From assembly GCA_028719245.1 (NCBI GenBank), contig JAQUKG010000002.1, forward strand, positions 1-49,227: 49,227 nt of DNA, given 5' to 3'. The notes under the pieces were generated by a model, which ran no database searches, had not been told where the DNA came from, and worked only from the letters and a program-made list of their open reading frames with translations. Positions within the stretch are counted from its first letter, which is position 1. Each line of letters begins with the position of its first letter. This stretch comes from Candidatus Altimarinota bacterium (GTDB lineage: Bacteria; Patescibacteriota; Gracilibacteria; BD1-5; UBA6164). A program made the position numbers and the translations under genes. Below are positions 34,901 through 44,616 of this stretch, one piece after another.

Positions 34901-36100
34901 TCAATGGAAAATAATTATTATTATGCAAAAATTAGATCTTTTAGGAATAATAAATTTTCAACATATTCAAATCAAATATTATTATCTCCACAAATAGAAT
35001 CTGATAATAAAGCTCCAGAAATTACAAATATTTCTTCAATAAAAGCCCCTGTTTATCAAAAAAGAAGTATTAACATAAGTGATTATATTTTTGAGGATAG
35101 TTGAAATAATAATATAAAAAATATTTATATTGACTCAGATTTAAAAGTTGATAGTAATAATAATTGAAATACAACTGATGATAAAGATTATGAAATGTGA
35201 AAAGATTGAAAATGAATTGATATAAAAATTGTTTGAAATAAAATTTATTTGGATGTAGGACCTTTTGATAAAATTTATAATAAAAAGGTTAGATTAAGTA
35301 TAGTTGATACTAATAATAATATTTGATATAAAGATATTTGATTTATTATTTATTCTCCAATTCCAACAATTACAAGTTATGAAAATAATACTCTTTCTTG
35401 AAAAATAAACGAGTCTTTAGAAACTGAACCGATAAGTTTTTATAGAGTTAGATGATGAAATATAGACAAATTAGCAGATAAAAATTGAATAGATATTTCA
35501 AATACTTTTAATGGTTGAAATTATAGTTTTGATGTATGAGATGCTAACTCTTCATCTTGAATAGCTTTTAGTGAGTCTTGAAGTAGTTTATTTAAAATTG
35601 ACGAATATACTTGAAAAATAAATATTTGAGATTTTGAAAAAATGATAAATAAAGTAACTTTTAAAGTTTATTCTTCAAATAATAAAAATAATGATTTAGC
35701 TTATCCAAAAATAATTATTTCAAAAGATAATATTCCTATATATTATGAATATCTTACAACTCCAAACTCTGGACAAGTTGAAGTTGTAGAAGATTTTAAA
35801 AATTTAAATAAAATATGAATTTATTATAAATCTAATTCTAATAATTATGATTATTATAGTATTCCTCTTTGAGTAAATATGAATGCTTGAGATTTATTTA
35901 TTTATGAATGAACAGACAAAACTCAAAGTCCAATATTTAAAATTTTTAAAGATTGAAGAATAAATACTTTAAACGATGGTTATTATTTAGAATATGATAC
36001 TTATGATAAATATATAGTTTACAATTTAAGAAAAATTTGAGATGACAATATCATTTGAAAAATAATGATTATTCCAGAACCTAACTATATTTTTAAATAA
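22910..36100 (+). CDS. Giant secreted multidomain protein (4,396 residues)
   Basis: A single frame of 4,397 codons under code 25, with very many in-frame UGA (Gly). A long signal peptide is visible (FISFLLIFSILFSFTINIKF...GTIFA|SD, about 39 residues). Layout by residue: ~40-640 a unique N-terminal region; ~640-960 a Gly-rich linker then an alpha/beta region; ~1030-1755 beta-rich Ig-like repeats (Big_1-like, with VFSIYDKYGNPTVG and YVEVKDRYNNTIW); ~2033-2154 three FG-GAP-like calcium loops; ~2503-2564 TSP3-like DxNxNGxPD repeats; ~2584-2733 a hydrophobic Gly/Pro/Cys block; ~2800-3150 Lys/Glu helical segments; ~3161-3261 a Leu-Pro-rich block; ~3682 one more FG-GAP loop; ~4000-4396 Ig/cadherin-like ending. 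No C-terminal TM anchor or sorting signal is visible. Known giant proteins of CPR bacteria are thought to mediate surface attachment; a role in contact with a host cell is inference. Confidence 0.85.
29005..29372 (+). other. FG-GAP/VCBS-like calcium-loop repeats in the giant protein
   Basis: Three repeats at about residues 2033-2154 have the D-x-[DNS]-x-D-G-x-x-D loop: DYNNDGIID, DFSGDGYDD and DMDLDGKND. Each is followed by a short hydrophobic strand (IAILKR, IVVLNK, LITTDD). This is the calcium-binding loop of integrin-type beta-propeller repeats. An isolated fourth copy, DFDNDGDKDVIYM, lies near residue 3685. Confidence 0.75.
30416..30600 (+). other. TSP3-like calcium-binding motifs in the giant protein
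   Basis: Residues ~2503-2564 contain DTNNNGIPDYIDD and, after 25 residues, DSDGDGVIDSNDSSPDRNND. These match thrombospondin type 3 repeats (DxDxDGxxDxxD), usually calcium-loaded linkers in extracellular proteins. A weaker copy, DDNKNGINDYLENE, lies near residue 967. Confidence 0.75.
30661..31110 (+). other. Hydrophobic Gly/Pro/Cys-rich block in the giant protein
   Basis: About 150 residues (2584-2733), nearly free of charge and rich in Pro, Gly, Phe, Trp and Cys. Examples are GFGGGSCLSMPINAAPLAPG, FPIFSAMTWCMPIPGGCIPF and VYWPPGVHPLVPGGNC. It stands out from the Asn/Lys/Asp-rich rest of the protein and its codons include more C and G. It is broken by prolines, so not a conventional TM helix. 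Possibly a membrane-inserting or tightly packed element. Confidence 0.6.
32390..32692 (+). other. Leu-Pro-rich repeat block in the giant protein
   Basis: About 100 residues (3161-3261) with Pro every 3-4 positions and alternating Leu/Ile: PSLPLLPKLILPELPLLPSI, then PKIELPNLPPPPKLPKLF. It may form polyproline-like extended rods or repeated beta turns. It follows a charged helical segment and a pair of Cys in ASCHQCKNERYD. Confidence 0.65.
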
Positions 36101-36118
36101 TTTTTTCAATATAAATAG

Positions 36119-36835
36119 TTATATATCATTTAATTTTGAGCTAATTTCTATTCTTTTATCATTATTATGAAATTTTAGCATATTATCATTTATTATTATT
36201 CAATAGGGTTTTGCTATTTTTTCATAATGTTTTAAAGTTTTTGGCAAAAAAAATTGTTTAAATATCTTATCAAATAAACCAAATATTTTACAATTATTTC
36301 AAAAACTTTTTCAAAAATATTTTATATGATTTTTATTTGAATTAATTATTGATTTATAATCTCAAAAATTTGCCCAAGACTGAGAATTGATAAAATTTTC
36401 ATAAGTATTATCAAAATCTAAAATTGGCTTTAAATAAATAATCCAGAAGTATAAATAAATATCATATTTTATTGCAAAATTTCAAAAATCCATTGAGTTT
36501 TCATCACAAAAAAAACTTAAACAAAATTTCCCAGCATGATATTTATTAGTTTTCCTTTGTCATAAAATAGTAAATATTAAAGTTATTAATATTCTAACAA
36601 ACCACATTCTATTTTTTGAAGTTATAATAAATAAATCTATATCACTTGTTTGTTTTGATACATTCATAGAAATACTATTTCAAATAGAAATTAATTTAAT
36701 TCCAGGGATCCATTTTATAAATTTAGTGTATTTAATAGTTTTATTTATAAAATGTTCATCTATTTTACTTGGATTATCTTTAATACCAAAGTAATTTATA
36801 AATTTTTGATGTTGTGTTTGATTGAAAGCTTGCAT
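36119..36835 (-). CDS. Nucleotidyltransferase-superfamily protein
   Basis: 238 residues. The N-terminal half contains KLISIGNSISMNVSKQTSDI followed by DLFIIT, the pol-beta nucleotidyltransferase pattern (hG[GSN]...S..SDIDLh) with the metal-binding Asp pair in DID. The C-terminal half has a hydrophobic segment and a Lys/Phe-rich tail. The third catalytic Asp could be the one in GKFCLSFFCDENSMDF but is unclear. Function is not assignable. It is convergent with the giant gene (18-bp gap) and divergent from the SGNH hydrolase gene. Confidence 0.6.
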
Positions 36836-36913
36836 TATTTTAACTTAAAAATAAATTTGTTTTATTATAGAAAAGGTTATAATTTTTGCAAATATAGTAT
36901 TTAAAACTTTTTT

Positions 36914-37552
36914 ATGAAATATTTACTTTTGTTTCTAAGTTTATTATTATTTTCTTGTTGAAATAATAATTCAGAAGTAAATAAAATTCAAAAACCAGAA
37001 GAAAAGAAAATAATTTTGTGTTTATGAGATAGTTTAACAGCTTGATATTGAGTACAAGAAAATGAAAATTATCCTTATAAATTACAAAAGATTTTAGATG
37101 ATAATTGATATAATTATTTAGTTATAAATGCTTGAGTTAGTTGAGATACTTCACAAAATATTTTATCAAGAGCAAGTTTATATTTAGACAAAAAACCAAA
37201 TATTGTGATTTTAGTTGCTTGATGAAATGACTGACTTAGATGACTTTCTACTACTGATTTAAAGAATAATATTTTAGGTATAGTAAATATATTTAAAGGT
37301 AGTAAAGTTGTGATCGCATGAATGGATATTCCACTAAATCTTTGACTTCAATATAAATCTGATTTTAAAAAGGTTTATAGTGATATATCTAATGAAAATA
37401 AAAATATTTATTTTTTAAAGTTTTTTCTTGATTGAGTTGCTTGAAAACAAGAATTAAATATTCAAGATATGATTCATCCTAATTCTTTTTGATATGATAT
37501 AATTGTCAAAAATTTATTTGATTTTCTAAAGGAAAATAAGGTTATAGAATAA
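36914..37552 (+). CDS. SGNH/GDSL-family lipoprotein hydrolase (TesA-like)
   Basis: 212 residues. A lipoprotein signal ends LLLFSC (Cys near residue 16). The SGNH blocks are intact: ILCLGDSLTAGYG (catalytic Ser, block I), NAGVSGDTSQN (block II Gly), LVAGGNDGLRG (block III Asn) and IQDMIHPNSFGYD (block V Asp and His). TesA-type enzymes hydrolyse acyl esters or thioesters, for example lysophospholipids. As a lipoprotein it would act at the cell surface, perhaps on lipids of the cell or of a neighbour. The ABC ATPase gene follows 17 bp later. Confidence 0.85.
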
Positions 37553-37569
37553 TATTTAACATAATTAAT

Positions 37570-38229
37570 ATGATACAAATAAAAAATTTACAAAAATATT
37601 TTTTAGCTTGAGAAAATAAAATTAAAATATTTTCAAATTTAAATATTAATATTTTAGATTGAGAGTTTATTTCTTTAATATGACCTTCTTGAAGCTGAAA
37701 ATCTACCTTTCTAAATATAATTTCTTGAATAGATAGAGATTTTGAATGAGAATTAAAAATTGAATGAAAAAATATTAAAAATTTATCTGACGATGAGATA
37801 ACACAATTTAGGTGAAAAAATATATCTTATATATTTCAAAATTTCAAATTAATTGAGAATTTAACTGTTTGAGAAAATATTGATTTAATAGTTGAATTAA
37901 ATAATTTAGAGAGAAACTTTGAAACTAAAGAAATTTTGAAAATAGTTTGACTTGAATCAAAAAAAGATACTTATGCTTTTAATTTAAGCTGATGAGAATC
38001 TCAAAGAGTTGCTGTTGCTAGAGCTTTTGTTTGAAAAACTAAATTACTTTTAGCTGATGAACCAACTTGATCTTTGGATCAAGAAAATAAAAAAATAATT
38101 ATGGACTTGATAATTAAATTACATAATAAAACAAAAAATACAATTATACTGATAACTCATGATGATGAAGTTGCAAAATTAGCAGGAAAGATTTATAAAG
38201 TTTGAGGTGGAAAATTATTTATGATTTAA
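37570..38229 (+). CDS. ABC transporter ATP-binding protein (LolD/MacB type)
   Basis: 219 residues. Walker A GPSGSGKSTFLNIISG with two Gly UGA-coded, Q-loop FQNFKLIENLTVGEN, signature LSGGESQRVAVARA, Walker B LLLADEPTGSLD and H-loop LITHD. The DEPTGSLD sequence and small size are those of the LolD/MacB/FtsE group. No permease gene is next to it, so its partner is elsewhere. It may share a transcript with the lipoprotein hydrolase. Confidence 0.92.
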
Positions 38230-38249
38230 AATTGTTAATTTATTATATT

Positions 38250-38276
38250 TTGACTTTTCAAAAAGTTTTATACAAT
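38250..38276 (+). promoter_or_regulatory. Possible promoter for the leader ORF and flavoprotein
   Basis: TTGACT at 38250-38255 and TACAAT at 38271-38276, 15 bp apart and slightly short of the optimum. They lie about 30 bp before the leader ORF at 38306. Confidence 0.4.
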
Positions 38277-38305
38277 ACAAATAATTTATAAATTGAATAA
38301 AATTT

Positions 38306-38362
38306 ATGAAAACAATATTTTTATCAAATATCTGGTGGAAAGCTAAAATCTCTAAAAAATAG
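38306..38362 (+). CDS. 18-residue leader peptide with tandem Trp codons (trpL-like)
   Basis: MKTIFLSNIWWKAKISKK, stop TAG. The two adjacent TGG codons at 38333-38338 and the overall look (compare E. coli trpL [14 protein letters not shown]) suggest an attenuation leader. Its end overlaps a hairpin (AAAATCT at 38345-38351 with AGATTTT at 38361-38367), and a strong terminator follows at 38399. A ribosome stalled at Trp would change this folding. The downstream gene is a NadB-like flavoprotein, not a known Trp gene, so function is uncertain. Confidence 0.45.
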   Translation: MKTIFLSNIWWKAKISKK

Positions 38363-38398
38363 ATTTTGGTTTTGTTTTGATAAAGTAATTTTTCTCAC

Positions 38399-38438
38399 AA
38401 AAAGAAGCTATTTTTTTAGGAAAAAGCTTCTTTTTTTT
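38399..38438 (+). terminator. Intrinsic terminator between leader ORF and flavoprotein gene
   Basis: AAAAAGAAGCT at 38399-38409 pairs with AGCTTCTTTTT at 38425-38435 (11 bp) and continues into a T run. It stands only about 20 bp ahead of the flavoprotein ATG, the position expected for an attenuator rather than the end of a gene. Confidence 0.7.
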
Positions 38439-38458
38439 ATTTGTTTAATTTCTAAAAT

Positions 38459-39847
38459 ATGTTTGATGTAATAATAATATGAACTTGATTATCTTGATAT
38501 TTATTGGCTTATAATCTAATTAAAAACAATAATAAATTAAAAATAATTATGATTTGAAATAGTGATACAACTAACTCATTAATTTCTTGATGAGAAATAT
38601 GTACAAGATGATTTGAATGAAAAAGTATAAAAAGATGTATAATAGAAAACTGAGAGTTTCTAAATAACAAATACTTATTAAATATCTTCTTAAAAAACCT
38701 TGATAAAAATTTAACAAAATTATCAAACGATTTTTATATAAAACCAAGTTTTATAGGATGAAACTTAAATATTTGAGACATTTTAAAAAAAATAAAAATC
38801 TATTTATCTGATAAAATAAATATAAAACATGGTGAACTTTGTGAAATATATAATGAAAAAAATATTTTCTCTTTTGTAAAAATATTTACAAATAATAATT
38901 TTGAAAATATAAAATGAAAAACATTGGTTTTGTGTTCTTGATGATATTGAAATATTTTTCACCAAAATGATAATATTAAAAATGATAATTTTAATTTTAA
39001 TAGTCATTGAATAGCTATAAAAGCTTGAATTAAAATGAAAAATCTCGAATTAATTATGTTTCATCCTTTTGGTAAAAAAGTAAATAATAAAAATTTAGAT
39101 TATATTTCTTCAAAAACAGATATTTTAGCTAATAAAAATATTTTAGCTAATAAAAATGAGAATATTGATGGTTTAAAATATATTCTTGATTCTCATAATG
39201 CTCACCAAAATTTTTCACAAATATTAAATATTTTTTCCAAAAATAAAGAGATTTTTATAAATGACATAAAATATAATCCAGTAGTTCATTATACTATTTG
39301 ATGAATAAATATAGATAAAAATTTTATGACAAATATTTTTTGAATTTTTTCTTATTGAGAAGCTAGTATTTGAGTTTCTTGAGCTTCTAGAATTTGATGA
39401 ATTTCTTTAGCAGAAATAATCTGATTTTCTAGTGAAATACAAAAAAAAATATTCAAATATTTAGATAGTTATAAAAATCCAAATTTTAAATATTTAGATA
39501 CAAATAATAATGTTTATGATTTTAGTAAAATTCAAGAAACAAAAAATATTATAAAAAACTTATTAAATTTTGAATTAGTTTATTGATGATGAAAAAAAGA
39601 ATTAATTAAATCTTTAGAAAAAATTAATAATTTATATGAATGTTCTTATAAATATATTGCAAAATGAATTATATTATCAAGATTAAAAAGGCAAGAAAGT
39701 AGGGGAATGTTTTTTAGAAATGATTATAAAAATAAATCAATTTTTCTTTACAATACTATTTTTTATAAAAATTGTGTTAAAATAGAATTTATAAATCTTT
39801 TTTTGAGATTTAAATATTTTTTATATAAAACCTTTTTGAATTTTTAA
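38459..39847 (+). CDS. L-aspartate oxidase / fumarate-reductase-like flavoprotein
   Basis: 462 residues. The FAD-binding start IIIGTGLSGYLLAYNLI is a GxGxxG dinucleotide fold, and SGGEICTRG follows. Further family blocks: LVLCSGGYGNIFHQNDN, GIAIKAGIKMKNLELIMFHP, VVHYTIGGINIDK, YGEASIGVSGASRIGGISLAE and RQESRGMFFRNDY, the last close to NadB 'ESRG.H.R.DYP'. It probably oxidises L-aspartate to iminoaspartate or reduces fumarate. Residues before the first HP block and the C-terminus are divergent. NadA and NadC partners are not in this window. Confidence 0.8.
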
Positions 39848-39917
39848 AAATTTATAACTTGATTTTTAAACATATTTTTATAATATGGCACCATATTTTA
39901 TTTTTTAATAGAGAATT

Positions 39918-40445
39918 ATGTTATTTTATCATCCTGAAAAACATATTACAAATCCTAGTATATCACCAGAAGATAAAAATTTATCAAGAAAAATTGAAAC
40001 AAAATATGAAGGACTAAAATGAGCAGTAGCTTTTGAGGAAGTGGTTATTTGAGATTGAGAGACTGATACTAATGAAAAACTTAGTAAAATAATACAATGG
40101 GCGGCTAATAGGTGATGAGTAATCATTGAAAAAGATTCTGTAGGACATAGATTTATTTTTATTAATAGAAAAGATTTATGAATGACTGATGAAAAATTAA
40201 ATTATGTTAATCTAGAGGGGTTATTAGATGATATATTAGCTAATAAAAAAACAATTACTAAATCTTTGTTAGTTTCAGATTTTCAAGGAAGCTTACAAAT
40301 CGGTACATTAGAAAAAGCATTACCTCCCACTGCTCAAATAGTAGTTAATGAAATCAAAGGCTTAGTGGATCCAATAGTAGTGCCATCACCAGAACAATTA
40401 TATATACCTTCCTCTACTGCCCCAGAAATACATCAAAGACAATAA
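39918..40445 (+). CDS. Hypothetical protein, atypical composition
   Basis: 175 residues, no family recognised. The N-terminal half has LKGAVAFEEVVIGDGETDTN and VIIEKDSVGHRFIFINRKDL. The C-terminal half has ILANKKTITKSLLVSDFQGS and a Pro-rich end (VVPSPEQLYIPSSTAPEIHQ). No signal peptide or TM helix. Codons such as GGG, GCG and CCC and a higher GC level than its neighbours suggest later acquisition or stronger selection. It is preceded by 70 bp of AT-rich DNA. Confidence 0.5.
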
Positions 40446-40513
40446 ATAATATATATATTAAATTTTTCTTATATATTACCTAAATTTAATAAAACAAAAA
40501 TAATTTTAAAAAT

Positions 40514-41011
40514 ATGCAATTAAAAAAATATGCAAGCCTACTTCAAGAACTTAATTCTCAAATATTAGTTAATGATTTTGATGTAATAAAAAATAAAAAC
40601 AAATTAGAAAAAATTACTGAAATATATGAAGAAATAAAATCTAAAAATTATGATAAAGCAAAGCTGATTATAAGCGAATTATGAATTGATGTTATTGATA
40701 AATTTGATTATTTTTGAAAAGAGCAAAAATCAAAAATAAACTCCAAAATATCTAAACCTTGATCTCCTATTTCACTTCAAAATTTTTTATCAAAATTCAA
40801 AAAAAAAGAATCTTCTTGAAGTAAATTACAAGAATTAAGTTCTTGTAATGCAATAGAATGATGAATTCTAGAAATTCCAGATGCTGTAAATAATGATTGG
40901 AATATAGAAAATAATTATGATGAAGATAATATTGAGATTTTTAATTCTATTGAAATGATATCAGAAATTTTTTTACAAAATCTGGAAAATAAATTATGAA
41001 CTCAAAAATAA
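40514..41011 (+). CDS. Hypothetical protein, soluble
   Basis: 165 residues. Helical N-terminus (LLQELNSQILVNDFDVIKN...EEIKSKNYDKAKLIISELG), a Ser/Lys-rich middle and an acidic C-terminus. No TM segment or signal, no recognised family. Its end overlaps the next gene by 16 bp (40996-41011), so the two are translationally coupled and probably act together. Confidence 0.5.
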
Positions 41012-42132
41012 TATTAGAAAATCCTTGATTTATAAATGTTATAACTTTTTATAAAAATATTAATTTTTGTGAAGAAGTTTTTTTAAAGTATTTAAATAAC
41101 TTATTAAAATTAAATATTGAGAATAAATCTTTATTTTTAGATAAAAGTTTTAAATTAAGATATAATATATTTGATGAAATAGATTATACAACTATTGAAA
41201 TATGGTTAATTGTAAACAACACAAAAAAACTTTATAGTAGTGAAGAAATTATAAATAAATATTTAAGCTTAAATATAAATTTAGACATCCTAAATCTTGA
41301 GATTTTTTGCAATAGAAATTATATTATTTGTAATAACAATCTAAATTTAATTTTTAGTGATGTTTTACTTTATAACATCTTTTATAAAAAAGTTGATGAA
41401 ATTAGATATATTTATTCTGATATAAAAAATAATGAATTTATAACAAATTTTTTAAAACATATTATTAAATTTGATATTTATTATTCTAAAATACTTAATT
41501 TTTACAAAAAATTTTCCTTATCTTATCCAAATTTACAAAAATCAAATTTTAAATTAATAAACGATTATTCAAAAATAATAGAATGAGATATTACAAAATT
41601 AAATCAAAATGATTTAATAGAATTAAATAAAAAAATTAACAACTTACAAGCTGTTAATTTTTGATTGATGTATGATATAGAAAGTTTAGATAGTAATTTA
41701 GAAAATTTAGAATCAAGATTAAAAACCATTTGAGCAGAAAATTCTAGGTATTTTTTAAATCATATTGAAAAAGCAAAATTTATAATTGAATCTTTTGACT
41801 CTATATTAAAAAAGAATAATTTAATAAAAGAAAATATACTAGAAAATTATATAAATTTTACAAAAAATAATATAGAAAGCCAAAAGTTAGAAAATGATAA
41901 AAAGAAAATAAATCATATAAAAAATATAAAAGAAATATTGTCTTGACTTGCTTTCATAGAAATATTTATAAATTGATTATCTGAAAGTTCAAAAATATTC
42001 CATTTTCAAGAACAAATTTCAAAAATACTTCAAAATACTGCATTTATGAGAATGATACTTATTTTATGATTTATCATATTATATTTTGTGTATTATATTT
42101 GAAAATACATTTTCAAAAAAATTATTAACTAA
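40996..42132 (+). CDS. Hypothetical protein with C-terminal TM segment
   Basis: 378 residues, Asn/Ile/Lys-rich. A mixed alpha/beta N-terminal half (residues ~1-190) is followed by long helices likely to form coiled coil (~200-330) and one hydrophobic segment MRMILILGFIILYFVYYIGK near residue 358. This makes it a tail-anchored membrane protein. No family recognised. Co-translated with the preceding gene, and followed after 138 bp by the Bat-like operon. Confidence 0.5.
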
Positions 42133-42239
42133 AAATCATAAGAGATATTGCATTGCAACATAAAATCTAAATCAATTTTTATCTTTACTAAAAAACGAAA
42201 AATAAACAAAACCTTAACGGTTTCTTAACAAAATATATT

Positions 42240-42245
42240 TATAAT
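42240..42245 (+). promoter_or_regulatory. -10-like box ahead of the Bat-like operon
   Basis: Consensus TATAAT, 26 bp before the ATG at 42271, inside a 138-bp gap. No convincing -35 at 16-18 bp, though TTAACG lies 20 bp upstream. Suggests the vWA operon has its own transcript start. Confidence 0.4.
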
Positions 42246-42270
42246 CAAGAAAATTAATAAAATATTGATT

Positions 42271-43116
42271 ATGAATACATATAAAAAAATAAAAACTTTT
42301 GAACTTAAATTTAAAAAAAATCTCTGAAGCAATTTATTTTGAGCTTATAAATCAGCTTTTATTTGAAGTTGAATAGAGTTTAGCGAAATAAAACAATATG
42401 CATATTGAGAAAATATAAAAAACATTGATTGGAAAACTACAGCCAAAAAATGAGAATTATACACAAAAAAATATGAAGAAGAAAGGGATTTAAATGTCAT
42501 ATTTGTTTTAGATATTTCAAAAAGTATGAATTTTTGAAGCAAAGATATAACTAAAAAACAACTTCAAGAAGAAATATTTTATACATTGTGATTATCGGCT
42601 ATAGAAAACGATGATAATGTTTGAGCAATAATTTATGATGAAGAAATAAAAGAATTTATTTTCCCTAAAAAATGATTTTGAAATTTATATAAAATACTTG
42701 AAAAATTAGAACAAAACTGAACTAAAAATAAAAATACCATAAATATTTTAAAAGAAATTATTAAAAGACATATAAAAAAATCTTTGATATTTATTTTAAC
42801 TGATGATGAAAAAATTGATGATGAAAAAGTATTAAAAATTGCATCAAAAGAAAACCAAATAATAATCATAAATATTTTTGATTTTTTTGAAAATAATTTA
42901 TTTCTAAATAATTCTAATTTAGCTTTAAACCTAGATAAAAGTTCTATAAATATAAATTTAGATAAACAAAAAATAACTGAATTTGTAAATCTTAGAAAAG
43001 AAAATTTAGAAAATTTTAAAAACAAACTACAAAAAAACCATATTTGATATTTGTATATTGATACAAATATGAACTTCTACAATGAATTAAGACAATATTT
43101 TTATAAAATAAGCTAA
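42271..43116 (+). CDS. DUF58/vWA-like protein (Bat operon)
   Basis: 281 residues. The DUF58 signature is clear: GSGIEFSEIKQYAYGENIKN followed by IDWKTTAKKG, then a vWA-like MIDAS start VIFVLDISKSMNFGSKD (DxSxS). DUF58 proteins usually sit next to a MoxR AAA+ ATPase and the BatA/B proteins and are thought to act as chaperones or assembly factors for envelope complexes. No MoxR gene is seen here. It is 1 bp before the next gene. Confidence 0.85.
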
Positions 43117-43117
43117 T

Positions 43118-43570
43118 ATGAAAGATATTTTTGATATAAAAGCAAATGTTTTGCCCGATTTAATTAATTTAAATTATTCTTTAATTTATATATTTTTTAT
43201 AATTTTGGTTTTGATTTTTATTTATTTTAAAAAAAGAAAACCCCAAAAAATAGAAATAGAAGAAATTGACTATAAGAAAATTCAAATAGATTTTATAAAA
43301 CTTTTAGAAGATATTTCAAAAAATTATATAAATTCACAAAAAGAAATTTTTTATAAAAAACTAAAATCATTTATAATTTTATTTTTGGAATACAAAACAA
43401 AAAGTAATATTTCGCAAATGACTCTTAGTGAACTTGAAAAAATTGATTTTACAAAAGATCTAAAAGAAATTTTTAAAGAAATATATTTTAGACAATATTC
43501 TGAAATATTAAAAGAAGATAGTGAAAATTATAGAAAAGAAATTTTAGAAAGAATTTCAAAAGTTATTTAA
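43118..43570 (+). CDS. Small membrane protein of the Bat operon (DUF4381-like)
   Basis: 150 residues. One N-terminal TM helix (residues ~22-39) is followed by a basic linker and a helical cytoplasmic domain. Position between the DUF58 and BatA genes and this topology match DUF4381-type proteins of MoxR/Bat loci, but the sequence is too divergent to be sure. Contains no in-frame UGA. Confidence 0.6.
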   Translation: MKDIFDIKANVLPDLINLNYSLIYIFFIILVLIFIYFKKRKPQKIEIEEIDYKKIQIDFIKLLEDISKNYINSQKEIFYKKLKSFIILFLEYKTKSNISQMTLSELEKIDFTKDLKEIFKEIYFRQYSEILKEDSENYRKEILERISKVI

Positions 43571-43581
43571 TTTTTTAAATT

Positions 43582-44616
43582 ATGGAAACTTTAGAAAATA
43601 TAGAATTTTTAGATAAATATTATTTTTGGCTTTTAGTCTTAATTCCAATAATAATTTATTTATTTTATAAAAAACAAAAATCCTGAATAAATATTATAAC
43701 TTTTTTAGATTTAAAAAGTATTTTTAAGTGAAATAGTATTTTATTTTATATAAAAATATTTTTATTATTTTTAATACTTTGTAGTTTTATTTTGCTTTTA
43801 GCAAACCCAAACTTAGTAAATTCAAAACAAAATATTACGAAAGATTGAATTGATATAGTTTTTGCTTTTGATGTTTCTTGAAGTATGGAAGCTCAAGATT
43901 TAAATCCAAGTCGTATAGAATCAGCAAAAAATGTTATAAACAATTTTATCTCAAATATAAAAACAGACAGACTTTGACTTGTAATTTTTGCTTGAAAACC
44001 ATTTGTTTCTATACCACTAACTTTTGATTATAATGTTTTAAAAGAAAATATTTCCAGACTTTCAACTCAAACTATTAACCAACAAAATCCAGGGCTTAAT
44101 TGAACTGCGATTTGAGATGCACTTTTAATGTCAAAAACACTTTTTAAAGCTCCAGAGTGAATATCTAAGAATGATTATGAAAAAAGACAAAAAGTAATTA
44201 TTTTACTAACTGACTGAGATGCAAATGTCTGAGTTGACCCAAATTTAGCTTCATTATCTTTAAAAGATGATAAAATAAAAATTTATACAATTTGAATTTG
44301 AAGTGAAAAATGATGAATTATTAATTATACATCTTGATGATTTACTCAGCAAATGCAAATTCCTCCATTAAATGATACATCTCTAAAACAAATTGCATTT
44401 AATACTTCTTGAGAATTTTTCAGAGCAACTGATAATAATACACTTAAAAATATTTTTGACACTTTGAAAAAATTAGACAAAAACGATATAAAAATAAATA
44501 TAACAAAACTTTATAATGAAAATTATGATTATTTTGTTTTAGTTTTACTTTTAGCTTTAAGTTCGTTTTGTATTTTAATTTTTAGAGATTTAGAATATGG
44601 AAATAACAAATTTTAA
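43582..44616 (+). CDS. batA: BatA-like von Willebrand factor A protein
   Basis: 344 residues. Two N-terminal TM helices (residues ~12-28, ~54-73), a vWA domain with MIDAS FAFDVSGSMEAQDL (DxSGS), a Thr position in PLTFDY and LLTDGDANVG (TDG-D), and a C-terminal TM helix near residue 322. BatA-type proteins are membrane-anchored metal-dependent adhesion domains facing the periplasm or outside. The gene overlaps batB by 20 bp (44597-44616). Confidence 0.88.

Noticed and set aside
42633-43025. Minus-strand frame of 130 codons
   Set aside because: Opposite the DUF58 gene, which has a clear family signature.
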